A stretch of 64,000 bases of DNA from Musa acuminata AAA Group (taxonomy: Eukaryota; Streptophyta; Magnoliopsida; Zingiberales; Musaceae). The notes under the pieces are model-generated. The model ran no database searches. It was given only the letters and a program-made list of their open reading frames with translations, and was not told where the DNA came from. Location of the stretch: NCBI RefSeq assembly GCF_036884655.1, contig NC_088347.1, forward strand, positions 16,911,501 to 16,975,500, in the 5' to 3' direction. Positions 33,999-46,787 of this stretch are shown here, piece by piece. Each line of letters opens with the position of its first letter. The first letter of the stretch is position 1. The position numbers were made by a program, and so were the translations under genes.

Positions 33999-34910
33999 GA
34001 TATGCCGAAGGATTAGACAAAGCGTTAGAAGAACCAATGATATGACGGACAACATATGATTTGTGCTTGGTAATAATATATCTAGATTAAGTTAGTTTAG
34101 GTCTAATTGAGTTGATATTGGGGTAAAACAATGCCAACTCAATTAGGGGCCAATTGAGACTAAATCAGGGTTGAATTGGGCCTATAGTTTGGCCCATTCA
34201 GTGTCCTTTAGTAGGGTCAAGCAGTGGTACCGCCCAGACACAGTCTCCTAGATTGTTTCAGGTGGTGGTACCACTTAAACACAGTCTCCCAAACTATGTC
34301 AAGCAATGATACCGCTAGACCAGGTGGTGGTACCGCCTATTGTCAATGCTGCAAGTGGTGGTATCGCCCAGCATAAGCGGTGGTCCCGTTAGGACTCGAG
34401 AAACCTAGGATGAGACCTTTTATGGCTCTATTTTTGAAGTCATTTGGGGTCTATAAATACCCCAGCTATTCCTACATGGAGATGCAAGAATTGAGTAGAA
34501 AGGGGAAAGAATTCTAACTTAAAAAAGTTTTGTAATCTCTCTAAGTTTAGTGAGTCTTTTCCTCCTAGAGTTAGAAGGTTTCTAAGGGAGGAGTAAGGTA
34601 TAAAAGAAATAGAGGTGTAAAGGTTCTCTCCTAAGTCTGTGAAAAGGAGAAAGAGTTGTAAGAGTAGTGGATTTTCACCCATTCAAAGTAGATCGGTAGT
34701 GGAAGCTGGTGGCCTCGAGTGAAGAGGAATCGGGAGTGGAGGCAGGTCATGATGACCGAACCACTATAAATTCAGTGTTCAATTTCTATTTTGCTTTTCA
34801 TTATCATTGCTATTACCTTCTGAGTCAATTGCTTAGTTCACTTACTCTAAGTCAAGCACTCTTTTCCTAATAATTCACCCCCTCCTCTTAGTACCGACTT
34901 GATCCTAATA
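33999..34910 (+). repeat. Element G 5' LTR, right part
   Basis: Continues the U3 of 32337-32506 after F and ends CCTAATA at 34910. Contains GTGGTACCGCC-type motifs (34210-34390), damaged hairpins around acacagtctcc (34228-34310), a TATA box in gtctataaatacc (about 34449-34461) and the U5. Confidence 0.85.
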
Positions 34911-34912
34911 AT

Positions 34913-34925
34913 TGGTATCAGAGCC
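34913..34925 (+). other. Primer-binding site of element G
   Basis: TGGTATCAGAGCC, undamaged, two bases after the LTR end. Confidence 0.85.
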
Positions 34926-34971
34926 ACATGTCTCTCCGTTGGTTTAACACCCTTGAAAGATAGCTTTTTTT

Positions 34972-35698
34972 GGCTTTCAAGAGGGTCATTATATTGTTCG
35001 TCCTCCTATGTTTAATGGGACGGACTACATATATTGAAAAACTCGCATGAGGATTTTCTTACTTTCTATGAACTTCGATATATGGAATATCGTTGAAAAT
35101 GATTTTGAAAAGTCTTCCGAACTAATAAACGAATGAAATGATTTGGAGAAGAAGACTTTTTCTTTGAACGCTAAAGCTACGAATGCTTTATTTTGCACTT
35201 TAGATAAAAATGAGTTTAATCATATTTTGATTTATGAAACTACACATGACATTTGGAACACACTCGAAATCACATATGAAGGCACAAGTAGAGTTAAAGA
35301 TTCTAAAATTAATCTTTTGATGCATGATTTTGAGCTATTTCGAATGAAGCCAAGTGAAACCATTGTTGATTTGTACACTCGTTTTACAGATATCATAATG
35401 GTTTAAAGGCTCTTGACAAATATGTTTTGAATTTTAAACTTGTTAATGAAGTTTTACTATCACTTTATAAAAATTGGGATTCGAAAGTAACTGCAATATA
35501 AGAGGCAAAGGACCTAAATAACTTTCCACTTGAAGAACTTATCGGGTCTTTGATGACCTATGAAATGACGTGTATAGAACTTGATAAACTTGAGAATAAC
35601 CTTCCAAAGAATAAGAAAGATTTGACACTTAGAACAAATGTTTCGCTCAAGTGATGATGACTTTGAACTCCTCACAAGTAAATTTAAAAGGTTCATAA
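34972..35698 (+). pseudogene. gag remnant of element G
   Basis: Reads GFQEGHYIVRPPMFNGTDYIY followed by a TGA in place of Trp, then KTRMRIFLLSMNF, another Trp-to-TGA change and an open stretch 35143-35406 (EKKTFSLNAKATNALFCTLDKNEF, DIWNTLEITYEG, KPSETIVDLYTRFTD). Frameshifts follow. The gag is cut off by LTR H after the aatttaaaaggttcataa region. Both Trp losses are G-to-A changes. Confidence 0.82.
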
Positions 35699-36267
35699 TG
35701 TTGAATCTCAAATTTTGATGATAAAATCAATTAGTAAATTATTTGATCAAATCTATATGTTGAGAAAAGTGTGCATGATTAACTACGATAGCAATCAAGG
35801 CATAAAGCAAAACGAAGTGTCGAAGTCAAGATCGAGATTTCGTGGGAGTTCGAGAGTTCGTCGGAAGTCTGGACATTCGTCGAAAGTTCTACCGGAATTG
35901 ACCGAGAAGTCTAGGAGCTTGCCAAAAAAGCTTGTCGAAACTCGCCAAGAAGATTGTTTTGAAGTCCAAGAGCTTGTCGGTAGTCTGTTGGAACATTATC
36001 GAGAGATCGTCGGAAGTTCGCCGGAAGATCGTCGGAAGAAACCTAGACTAACCGGACTTGATTTGCTTAGTTATGCCTTAAGAATCATAGTTAGCATGTA
36101 ATTAGGATTAGGTTTAGGAGGTAATCCTACAAACTCAGTTAGGGGCCAACTAGGCTCGTAATTGGAGTGGTTTGGGCCGGATTCATGGCCCAACCAGGTT
36201 GTTGGACCATGTCTGGCAATGGAACTGGCCAAGGAACAAACTCCCAGGTGGTCTGGGTGGTGGTACC

Positions 36268-37841
36268 TATTAGGAATGAGTCGACACTAAGAGGGGGGGG
36301 TGGGTGAATTAGTGCAGCGGTAAAAAATACGTCGGTTCCAGAAATTTCATTTCGCATGATAAAACCGATTTCAGAAAGATACTTAAAATTGAAAGCGTAC
36401 GAAAGAGCGTAGCAAGTAATGAGAAGGCAGTTTGTAGTTTAAAGTAAATTGCAAGAAGTAAATGCAAACCAAGTTATAGTGGTTTAGTTGTCGTGACCTA
36501 CATCCAATCCACTGATTCCTCTTCCGTCGAGGCCACCGGCATCCACTATCGATATTCCTTTAATAGGCGAAGATCAACCTCCTTCTTACACCCTTCTTCT
36601 CATTTTCATAGGTTTAGGAGACAACCTTTACAAGCACTCACTCCTCTCTCAAACTATTCTAACACTTAGACTAGAGGAGGAGGATTCTCACAAGAGATTA
36701 CTACAATGTTTTTTCCATTTTATATTCTCTGTGCTTCAAGTTGATTCAAACTTAGAGCCTAAAAATATCTCATCCCAGGTTTCTTGGGTACGGGCGGTAC
36801 CACCGCCTATGTTGGGCGGTACCACCGCTAGTGTCAGTCTGACACTGGGCGGTACTACTGCCTGACAAGGGTGGTGCCACCGCCTGGTACCCTACCACTG
36901 GGCGGTACCATCGCCTATAGCCTCTCAGAGACTTTGTCTGGGTGGTACCACCGCTTGACAGTCTCGGAGACTGTGTCACCTCTTGAGTCACTATTTGGGC
37001 CTTTTTATTGAGCCCAACACAGTTCGTACATGGGCCCAACTAGCCCATAATTGGGTTGGTTTAATTCTAATCCCAATTATGTGCTAACTATGAATTCTAA
37101 GACATTTACTAAGCTAAACAAGCCCGTAAGTCTAGTTTCTTCTGGCGAGCTTTCAGCGAACTTCCGATGATCTCTCAACAATGTTCTAGCGGACTCCCGA
37201 CAAGTTCTTGGACTTCACGACGATCTTCTTGGTGAGTTCCGATGAGCTTCTTTGCCAAGTTCTTGGACTTCTCAGTTGGTTCCGGTAGAACTTTCGACGA
37301 ACGTCCGGACTTTCGACGAACGTCCGGACTTTCGACGAACGTCCGGACTTTCGACGAACTCTTGAACTCCCGATGAGATCTCGATCTTGACTCCAACACT
37401 TCATTTTGCTTTATGCCTTGCTATCGTATTTAATCCTACACAGGTAAAACACACTTCGATCTAGACAATTATTACTAAGCATGAATTATGTTATCCGGCA
37501 TATCATTGGTCTATCGACGCTTCGTTTTATTCTTCGGTGCATCGTCCTCTCTTGCGGCCTATTGCCCAATTGGCCAGTTGACCTCTACAACTCCGATATC
37601 CTTGGCATAATATCTGCTCTTCTTGGCCCGATGCTTGAACTCATGGCCCGAAGCCTTCTATCGATGCATCGATCGATCCTTCGGTGCGACGTCCAATCTT
37701 TTTACATGTTTCTCCGGCTCAACATGATTCTTCTTGCTTTAAATGTCTCTCCTTGATCGAAGCATCATGCGTCACTCAAAATGCAGATCAAATCATAAAC
37801 ACTTATCAATTGGTTTCATCATCAAAATACGAGATTCAATA
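36268..37841 (-). mobile_element. Solo LTR I (1,574 bp)
   Basis: From TATTAGG to ATTCAATA with a perfect GTACC duplication (36263-36267 and 37842-37846). It inserted in a GGTACC palindrome core of LTR H. It contains GGCGGTACCACCGC motifs (36793-36950), a perfect ACAGTCT-CGG-AGACTGT hairpin (36958-36974), a 19-bp triplication and the usual G-run (36291-36299). Confidence 0.92.
37291..37347. repeat. Three tandem 19-bp units in LTR I
   Basis: The 19-bp unit ctttcgacgaacgtccgga occurs at 37291-37309, 37310-37328 and 37329-37347 without mismatch, followed by a partial copy. It is an expansion of the degenerate CTTCCGACGAA array found once in the same place in sister LTRs. Confidence 0.92.
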
Positions 37842-38079
37842 GTACCACTGGTAGTTAATGCTTTCAAGCGGTGGTACCGCTAGAGCTCAGTATCCGAGAC
37901 TCTATCAGGCGATGGTACCGCTAGATTGAGTGGTGGTACCGTCAGTACCCAAAAATCCAGGATGAGACACTTTTTGGCTCTAATTTTGAAGCCATTGGGG
38001 CTTATAAATACCCCACCCTTTTCTGCATGAAATGGCAACAAAATACAAACAAAGTGTGAAAACACTCTTAAGTGTTGGG

Positions 38080-39336
38080 TGTTAGGATCGAGTCGGCACT
38101 AAGCGGGAGTGGGTGAATTAGTGCAATGATAAAATGACGTCGATTCGAAAATCTCATTTGATGAAAATGTATCAGAAAATAGTTTAACTTGAAAGCATAT
38201 GGAAGCATAGTGAAAGTAAAGTAGTTTGCAATGAAAGTAAAGAGCAAAATAGAAATACAAACTAGATTTTTATAATGGTTCGGTCGTCGTGACCTACATC
38301 CACTCCCGATTTCTCTTTCATCGAGGCCATCGACATCCAATAACAATTATCCTTCAATGGGCGACGATCAACTACCCTTTTACACCCATTTCTCCTTTTT
38401 ACGGGTTTATGAGACAACCCTTACAAGCCACTCTTTTACAAGTAGTCCCTCACACACCTCCCTTAGGACTAATTCTAACCACTAGGAGGAGGGAACTAAA
38501 AGTTTTGGTAGAGTTTACTCAGTTTTTTCTTTAAGAATTCTTGCTTATTTCTTGCTGCCCAAGTGGTGTATTTATAGGCCCCAAATGGTTTAAAAAATGG
38601 AGCCAAAATTTAAATTTCTAGGTCTTCCGGGTATGGGCGGTACCACCGCCTATAGCTTGACACTGGGTGGTACCACCGCCTGACACACTATCATTGGGAA
38701 GTACCACTGCCCAGTCTAGCGGTACCACCGCTTGACACCCTCAAATATTATGTTTTTTGAGTTTTTCAACTCATAGGAGGTTCCACCGCTTGTTTTGGCG
38801 GTGCCATTACTTGACCTAACTTTTGGGTCACTAAATGAGCATCCTAATGAGCCCAAATTAGTCCCAATTAAGGCCCAATTGACCCCTAATTGAGTTAGCA
38901 TGATTATACCAAAAGTTAACTCAATTAGCCCCCAAATTACTTCGATCTTAGATAAATGATTACAAAGCATGAATCCTTTGTCCGACATATCATTGGTTCA
39001 TCCGGTGCTCATTTAATCCTTCGGTGCATTATCCTCTCCTTCAGCGTATTGCCTCATCGGCATGTTGACTCCCGCAACTTCCAATCTCCTTGGCATAATG
39101 TCCGATCCTTCGACCCGATGTCCGAATTCACAACATAAAGCCTTCTGCCTACACGTCAACTGATCCTCCAGCCCGACGTTCAATCTTCTGACATGTTCAC
39201 TCCGGCTCAATGTCCGATTCCTTCTGCTTTAGTTAATTTGCCTCTCCTTGATCGAAGCTAGTCCTATGTTACTCAAAACACAGATTAGATCATAAACTCA
39301 CCAATTGATTTCATCATCAAAATTCAAGATTCAATA
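38080..39336 (-). repeat. 3' LTR of element J (1,257 bp)
   Basis: From TGTTAGG to ATTCAATA; a minus-strand purine tract (complement of ctcccccatttt, 39339-39350) adjoins it. It has GGCGGTACCACCGCC (38636-38650) and variants to 38800, a TATA region (gtatttatagg near 38570), but no long G-run (aagcgggagtgggtg). The intact cctcacacacctccctt phrase at 38450-38466 is the empty site for K in the other LTR. Confidence 0.9.
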
Positions 39337-39620
39337 ATCTCCCCCATTTTGATGATGACAACCAATTGATGATAGTGTTTAAACTAAACTCCCCCCATAA
39401 ATATGCCATATTGAAATAAGGCATCATTCAAATAAATAATAACCTTTTAGTCCAAGATGAGACTATTTTAATCACATCATACACATCATCATAATAAAAT
39501 CATGAGTATTACATGCATCATTCCAAAACATAATATATATTTTTAAAATCATCATTACATGAATGATCATCGTACATAATTTTAAATTATCATTTTAGGC
39601 ATAATATGCATGATTATCGT

Positions 39621-41658
39621 TGTTGAATCTCGTATTTTAATGATGAAACTACTTGATATATGTTTATGATTTAATCTGTGTTTTGAGTGACGCAGGATAC
39701 TTCGATCAGGATGAGACAATTAAAGCAGGAAAATCATGTTGTGCCGGAGGAACATGTCAGAAGATTAGACGTCGGGCCAGTGGATCGGTCGACGTATCGA
39801 CAGAAGGCTTCAAGCCGTTGACTCGGGCATCGGGCCAAGAAGAGCAGGTATTGTGCCAAGGATATCGGAGTTACGGAGTCAACTGGCCGATTGGGCAATA
39901 GGCTGCAGGAAAGGACGATGCGCTGAAGAAACAGACGAAGCGTCGAGGGACCAATGACATGCCAGACAACTTGGTTAATTGCTTAGGAATAATTATCTCA
40001 ATCGAAGTTTTGTTTTAAGTGTGCAGGATTAACTACGATGAAAGTAAGATATGCAGCAGGAGTTGCACCGGAGTCAAGACAATGATCACGTTGGGAGTTC
40101 GAGAGTTCGACGGAAGTTCGGATAGTCGTTGGAGGTTCTACGGGAATAAATCTGAGAAGTCCATGAGCTAGCCAAAGAAGCTCGTCGGAACTTGCCAAGT
40201 GGATCGTCGCAAGTCCAGGAGTTTGCCGGAAGTCCGCAGGAGCATCACCGAGGGTTCATCGGATGATCGACGGAAGTTCACCGGAAGCTTGCTGAAAGAA
40301 GCGATTGACGCACCGGAGCAAGTTGCAATAAATATCTTAGGAAATATCGTAGTTAGCCCAAATGATTAAGTTGGAAATGGGAGGTGATCCCATTAACTTA
40401 ATCTTGGGGCAATTGGGCCCCTAAAAAACACAAATTGGGCCGAATGGATCAACCCATTCGGACCCTGATTTCTGTTAGGCGGTTCAACTACCTCAGTCAG
40501 GCGATGGCACCGCCTGAGCTCAGTCTTCGAGCTCTGGCAAGAGGTGCAACCGCCCTTGACAGAGGTGGCATCGCTTGGGCTTGGTCTCCGAGCTTTGGTT
40601 GAGCGGTGCAACTGCCTCAGTCAGGCGGTGGCACCGCCTGAGCTCGGTCTTTGAGCTCTGGCAGGAGGTGCAACTGCCCCTGACAGGAGGTGGCACCGCC
40701 CAGAGGCTCAGTCTTCAAACTCTGCCAGGCAGTGCAACCGCCCCAGTCAGGCGATGCAACCGCCAGATCCCAGAATTCTGGGAATTGATAATTTTGAGCT
40801 CCAAATTCAAACTAGGTTGGGGCCTATAAATACCCCACCCTTTCAGCACTGAAAGGGCACCTTGAAACCATCGAAATTCTGATTTTACTTTGTGATTTTT
40901 AGAGCTCAAAAGTGTTGTATGAGTTGAAAGTTCTTCTTCCTCTTTTCTTTCAAGTTCTAATCAGTTAAGAGAGGAAAGGAAATTCTGTAAGGGTTGTCTC
41001 CTAAGCCCATCAAAAGGAGTGAAACTGTAAAAGGGTGGTTGGCCTTCGCCTATTGACGGAAGGCCTCTAGTTGACATCGGTGACCTCGTCGGTGAAGGAA
41101 GCCAAAAGTGGAGTAGGTCAAGATTGACCGAACCAATCTAAATCTTGGTTTGTATTTACTTTGAGCATTTTATCTTTACTGCAAACCTCCTCAATAGCTT
41201 ACTGCCTTCTGTGCTTTTACGAACGTGTTTCAAAGTTCAGTGCTTTCCGAATCGACGTTTAGACGCAAATCAGTTTTATCGTACGAACATCATATTTCAG
41301 TTTGCACTTACATTCATATTTCCATCATAACTGCAAATTGCCTTTATATCTTTGCTTTAACTGCGTCTCGCTTCATCTCAAGTTAAAGTAGTTTACGAAT
41401 CGGCTTTCATACCGAAATCGCTTTTATCGTACGACGTCGTATTTCAGTTTGCGCTTATATTCTGATTTCCATCATAACTACAAACTGCCTTCATAGATTT
41501 ACTTTAATGACATCTCACTTGATCTCAAGTTAAAGTAATCTTAGAATCAGCTTTCACACCGAAATCGCTTTTATCGTACGAATGCAGTTTTAATCGCAAA
41601 AAGATTTCCGCTGCATTAATTCACCCCCCCCCCCTCCTTAATGCTCTTGATCCTAATA
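39621..41658 (+). mobile_element. Solo LTR M (2,038 bp)
   Basis: Begins TGTTGAATCTC and ends CCTAATA; flanks ATCGT (39616-39620) and ATCAT (41659-41663) differ by one CpG-type change. It belongs with F by its GGCGGTGGCACCGCC/AGGTGCAACCGCC motifs (40480-40760). TATA box at 40825-40832. It is the longest LTR because its U5 carries a duplication of about 148 bp. Confidence 0.88.
41281..41575. repeat. Tandem ~148-bp duplication in the U5 of LTR M
   Basis: Units 41281-41428 and 41429-41575 both start gtacga, run through atttcagtttgc, atttccatcataact, atctcaagttaaagta and end accgaaatcgcttttatc. They differ at about one base in ten by eye, so the duplication is older than LTR A's 45-bp one. F has a related arrangement. 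Confidence 0.82.
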
Positions 41659-41663
41659 ATCAT

Positions 41664-43914
41664 CGTACCTTCTTTCCCTTTGTCATCAACAAAAAGGAGA
41701 AGTGCATCTAGCATGTTTTTGAGATATGTAAGTTTTACAACATACAAGCTAGCAACAATTTTGAATTGTGCAAGTTTGCAAATTTAGCTTCCTTTTTTTT
41801 TGAGATAGAAAGCTAGCAATTCTTTGTAATGTTCAAGATATCAAGTTCTTCTCTTTTGAGAAGTGCAAGCTAGTAATTTTTGAAACATGAAAGTTCTACT
41901 TCATTATAGAACATACAAGCTTAGCAAATTTTACATCATTTTAGAACATACAAGCTAGCAATTTGGCAAGTGTTACTTCTCTTGAAGTATGAAGGCTAGC
42001 AAGTTTTTGAAAAAGAATGCAAGATAGTAAATAGCAAGCTATCAAGATAGCAATGCATCATTTTAGAATATGCAATCTTAGCAAGTTTTTGTCTTTCTTT
42101 GAAACGTGCAAGCTAACAAGTTTTAGCTTTTTCTTGAATTGTGAAAGCTAGCAAATTTTATCTCACCCTTTGTCATTGTCAAAAAGAAGGGAAGAATAAA
42201 ATTTTTGTAATTCTTTTCCTTTTATATCAATTTTTAAATCATGACAAAGATAAAGTATCATTATTAATTCAATATGTTCGTACATCATTATAGTTTCAAA
42301 TTAAAACATGCACAATTTCAAAACCTTACATTTCATCCTTACTTCATGCATGATACCAAAAATCAATCATCACTATGGGCATATCATACATGATACTCAA
42401 GTATTAATGATACATCATTTGGGCTTAACATTCATGATGTTAAGACATTAAAATTTTTAAGCATTTATCACTTCATGCATTAAATCAACAATTTGATCAT
42501 GATACCAAACATTCATCATTTATTTTCTCATGCATGATTCTAAAGCATTCATGATACCAAACATTAAATCAACATTTTAAAGCATTTATCACTTCATGAT
42601 TGTTGGCACTAAACATTCATCATTTATTTTCTCCCCCTTTATCATAGGAAAAAAGGAGAATCATTCAACAATGCAAGTGTTTGAAAGCATGTCAAGTAAG
42701 TTTTATACCAATTTATCCAAGCTAGCAAAACTATCTCCCTTAATGTGCAAGCTTGTAAGTTTTGCCTTTCTTAGCAATATGATTTTCTTGAGATGTGCAC
42801 ACTAGTAATTCTTTCTCCCCTTTTGTCATATGCAAAAAGAGGTGAATAGAACAAAGGTGTAAATATTCAAGTCATTAATACAAGGAATTATACAAATCAT
42901 ATCATGAAAGATGAGATCATGTGAATACCTAAAGACATGATTCATATAGAAAATTTTTTCTTAAACAAAATGCAGGAATCATATGAGAATAAAAGAAAAT
43001 ATCAAGTTAAGAAATCAAGATAAGGTTCATAATTCGATTAGAAAAATCTCATTTAGATTTAAATAATCTAATCATCAAAATTATTTTCAAGAGATTTAAA
43101 ATGACATAAATAGATTTATCAATCTCTTGAGATGCTAGCGATTTTCTTTCTCCTCTTTTACATTATAAACATAAAAGAAGAAGAGGGAAATAATGCATAA
43201 CAAAACTCAAGTCATAAATTCTCAAGATGTCAAGTAGCATATCATGATTTTCTAAGGATAAGTCTCCTTTTTATTGAATAGCAAAAAGAATTATAGGAGA
43301 ACAAAGTATAAAAAATCTTGATTTATCAAAAACTTTCAAGTTGTAATCAAAAGAATAATCATGATTCATTTGGATAATTTTCTACTTTAGATGATAAGAT
43401 CATACGAGAACAAAATGATTCATATAAAATATATCTCATGTCGTAAACACAAATAAATCAAGTGTTTGGTTAAATATGAAAATAAATTGTCAAATCCAAA
43501 ATGATCATCAAAATCACTTTTCGAATAATGTAATGAAAGCAACATAGATAGATTAAAAATAGCTCAAGTTCTTTTAGTTTCAAAATTTGTGATTTATTTC
43601 ATGCAAGGATGCCTTTGTCTTTTTTATGCCAAACAAAAATATGCATCAATGTTTAAAAATAAAAATACAAGCTTTATCACAAAAAAACATCAAGACAAAC
43701 ATTTAAGCATTCATAGAATTAATCTTATTTGGTGTACAAGCATTATTTTATTAACATTTTTATTCTTTTATCATAAAACATGCAATTGTCATGATTATTT
43801 TTTTAAAATAAAAAGAATATGATATAATTTTTTTTATTTTTAATTTTTTACTAACTAATTTAAAAATAACTCATGAAAAAGTATAAGTAATTTCAAAATA
43901 AAGTAAAGGAGTTT
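41664..43914 (-). other. Non-coding interior of element J
   Basis: AT-rich, no gene. 41670-42200 and 42610-42830 are rich in gcaagctagcaag motifs and tttgtcat-n-caaaaaga purine-tract modules (for example near 41680-41700, 42176-42190 and 42630-42655). 42900-43560 repeats aatcatgattcat-like phrases, similar to A and E. The piece 39337-39620 left of M belongs to the same interior. Confidence 0.6.
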
Positions 43915-44826
43915 CGTTTGAGTAGTTTACCTCATTGTCGAGAGTCACCAAACCAAAGTTCGCCACTTCGTCTTCATCAGTTTGCTCCTCGTCTTCATCA
44001 GCTTGCTCCTCGTCTTCGGATGTACTTGTTTCATCCCATGTCACCCTAGTGCTTTATTGTTCTTTGACAACCTTTTCTTTTTATGTTCATTTTTATTCTT
44101 AGTTTTATATTTTAAGAATTTTTTAAGCTTTATTATAAGAAGTTCAAGTTCATTGTCACTTAAGCTTTCGCTCGAGTGGTCTTCTTTTGTTCTAAGTGCC
44201 AAATCCTTCATGTTCTTTGGAAGGTAGTTCTCATGTTCATTATGTGTCATATAACTCATTTCATAGGTCATCAATGACCTAATAAGTTTTTCAATCAGAA
44301 AATGGTTCAAGTTCTTTGATTCTTGTATTGCCGTTACTTTCAAATTCTAATTTTTAGAAAGAGATCGTAAAAATTTATTAACAAGTTTAAAATTTGAAAA
44401 ACTTTTGCCAAGAGCTTTTAAAATATTGACGACATCCATAAAACGAGTGTACATGTCAACAATAGTTTCGCTTGGCTTCATACGAAATAGTTCGAAATCA
44501 TGCATTAAAAGATTAACTTTAGAATCTTTAACCCTACTTGTGCCTTCGTGTGTGATTTCAAGTGTGTGCCAAATGTCATGCGCAGTTTCACAAAAGGAAA
44601 TCCGGTTAAATTCATTTTTGTCTAAGGTGCAAAACAAAGCATTTATACCTTTAGCATTCAAAGAGAATGCCTTCTTCTCCAAATTATTCCAATCATTCAT
44701 TGGTAGAGAAGACTTTTGAAATCTGTTTTCAATAATATTCCATAAATTGAGATTTAATGAAAGAAGAAAACTCTCATTCGAGTTTTTCAATAAGTGTAGT
44801 CCATCCCATTGAACATTGGAGGACAA
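43915..44826 (-). pseudogene. gag of element J
   Basis: 44347-44826 reads LLSLNLNLWNIIENRF, NLEKKAFSLNAKGINALFCTLDKNEFNRISFCETAHDIWHTL and KPSETIVDMYTRFMDVVN, but its first residues come from a shifted frame. 44041-44343 continues KVTAIQESKNLNHFLIEKLI and KKFLKYKTKNKN. The reading frame would end with LLYFEITYTFS near 43880. A short dcagcttgctcctcgtcttc-like phrase is duplicated at 43978-44017. It has no knuckle or pol. Confidence 0.82.
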
Positions 44827-44913
44827 ATAATAGAGTGAACATCTTGAAAGCTGAAAGAGCTATTTATCTTGGTTATTAAACCAAACAAGAAAAAATATGG
44901 CTTTGATACTAGC

Positions 44914-45292
44914 TATTAGGATCGAGTTGGCACTAAGAGGGGGGGGGGGTTGAATTTGTGCGGTGATAAAATCACGTCGATTCGAAAATCTCGTTCGATG
45001 AAAACATATTGGAAAAGAGTTTAACTTAAAAGCGTAGGGAAGCGCAATGAAAGTAAAGTAGTTTGCAATGAAAATAAAGAGCAAAATAGAAATGAACCAG
45101 ATTTTTATAGTGGTTCGGTCGTCGTGACCTACATCCACTCTCGATTCCTCTTCCATCGAGGCCACTGGCATCCACTAATGATCTTCCTTCAATGGGTGAA
45201 GATCAACTACCCTTTTACACCCCTTTCTCCTTTTCATGGGTTTATGAGACAACTCTTACAAGCCACTCTTTTACAAGTAGTCCCTCACATAC
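44914..45292 (-). repeat. 5' LTR of element J, left part
   Basis: From TATTAGG through the G-run (44939-44950) to the point where K starts. The remainder is at 62371-63249. A degenerate primer site (minus-strand TAGTATCAAAGCC) lies at 44899-44911. Confidence 0.85.
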
Positions 45293-46786
45293 TGCTAGTC
45301 ATAGGTGCCCAGCAAGCCAATCACGTGAGTGATGGCACGTGTGACTTGATACAGAATCTTTTTGCTTATTATATTTTGGCGTATATCACTTTATAACTAT
45401 TGCATAAATGCATATATATATTGTGAAGTCCTTGGATTTGTGCAATGGGAATCGGATCATGATGAGATCACGATAATGAGATCGATTCACCTTTAAGCAC
45501 ATATCATAAATAATCCCGGTCATAGGTTACTCGAGAGGGACATCGTGATAACCGGATAGACTGGTGTGCTGTATACCCGTCCATATGATGGATGCAACTG
45601 GTCTCATAGCTGCTCGTGTAGGGACACTAGGGATACAGTACAGGTGCTCATTGGAGAATAAGTTCACTGATTGATCCGTTTATGGAATGCTGGATGGTTA
45701 ATGATGCCTTATTGTCAAACAGCGATTCCGTAGTCCTAGTGGTGTATCTGGTCCTTAGACTTGAGACACCAAGGATGTCCTGTATGAGTGCTCCACTCTT
45801 TGATACCAGACTTATAGGTTTGGCTGTCCCAGATCTAGTACAATTGGTCATTGGGAGTGGTAGTCGACCTTACGAGGGCTATTGAGTGTCGACAGAGGAT
45901 CATCCACTCTCGGCGTCATGAGAGGAATATCCCATGTGTTCTTGCTCAGACAAATCCCTGGCCAGGGTCATTCGGGTTGAGAGAAAAAGAGTTCTCCGGG
46001 AGAATCCGATTAGAGCGAGACTCGAGTAGAAACCGTATGGGTCTGACAGCACCATGCTCGATATACGGTCTTTGTGATATTAGATGGATGAGGGACTATA
46101 GGTACATGGTAACTGAGGACAGACAGGTCCAATGGATTGGATTCCCCTGTATCGTCTGGGGACTATGGCGTAGTGGCCTAGTACGTCCGTAGTCAATGAG
46201 TCGAGTGAATTATTACAGAGATAATAATTCACTGAGTTAGAAGGAGTTCTGACAGGTATGACTCACGGCTAGCTCGATATTGGGCCTAGAGGGTCACACA
46301 CATATGGTAGGCATTACGATGAGTAGAGGTTCGGATATGAGATATCCGACGGAGCCCTTGTCTTATTGGATGCAGATCCAATACCCACTAGGGAAGGACA
46401 CATTAGGGTTTGACACGGGATCTCTATAAATAGGAGGGATTCACAGCCTCATAGGCTAGAGTCTTTGCTTGCCCTTCCTATTCTCCTCTCCCTCTCCACC
46501 TCAGAGTAGGCCTGGAGTTTTGAGGAGCGTCGTCGCAACCCTGCTGTGTGGATCACCGCTAGAGAGGAGGACGCTTGACCTCCTTCACCCTCTCCTAAGG
46601 ATCTGCAAGGAAACAGGGATATACGATCTCCCTAGGTAACATAATCTCTATACGCAGTTTTGTGTTTTGCGGATTTTTTGTGCACCAATCTTCGCACGAC
46701 GACGAACATCTTTTTGGGAATCGGGGATTTTTATTTTCTTGTTCTTCCGCTGCGCATATGATGTCGCCCCCCATGATTTCCCAACA
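45293..46786 (+). repeat. 5' LTR of element K (1,494 bp)
   Basis: Starts TGCTAGTCATAGG and ends GATTTCCCAACA. U3 hairpins: ATCATGAT-GAG-ATCACGAT (one change from perfect), 12-bp arms at 46204-46215 and 46222-46233, and TCGGATAT-GAG-ATATCCGA at 46331-46349. TATAAATA is at 46425-46432. Short open frames here recur in every copy because the LTRs are alike. Confidence 0.93.
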
Positions 46787-46787
46787 A

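Larger units (their letters stand above)
32337..35698 (+). mobile_element. Element G: SIRE-like 5' LTR with gag remnant
   Basis: LTR pieces 32337-32506 and 33999-34910 are one plus-strand LTR split by solo LTR F. They are followed by a primer site and a gag remnant that stops where LTR H begins (35699). The first part of the LTR is missing because E lies there, so E probably inserted into G. G is the deepest layer I can identify here. Confidence 0.78.
35699..38079 (+). mobile_element. LTR H (SIRE-like), fragmented by I, J and L
   Basis: Starts TGTTGAATCTC inside the G gag, with no purine tract before it, so it is probably a separate insertion rather than G's own 3' LTR. Pieces: 35699-36267, 37847-38079 and 63255-63388, and it must continue beyond LTR L outside the window. 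The U3 palindromes, the TATA box in cttataaatacc (near 38000-38012) and the downstream gtgtgaaaacac context are in the expected order across the breaks. Confidence 0.82.

Noticed and set aside
36263..37846. I considered pairing LTR I with LTR J as one element
   Set aside because: I has its own perfect GTACC duplication on both sides, so it is a separate solo LTR.
35699..38079. LTR H as the 3' LTR of G
   Set aside because: No polypurine tract precedes it and gag runs straight into it; an insertion in gag is simpler, though a deletion cannot be excluded.
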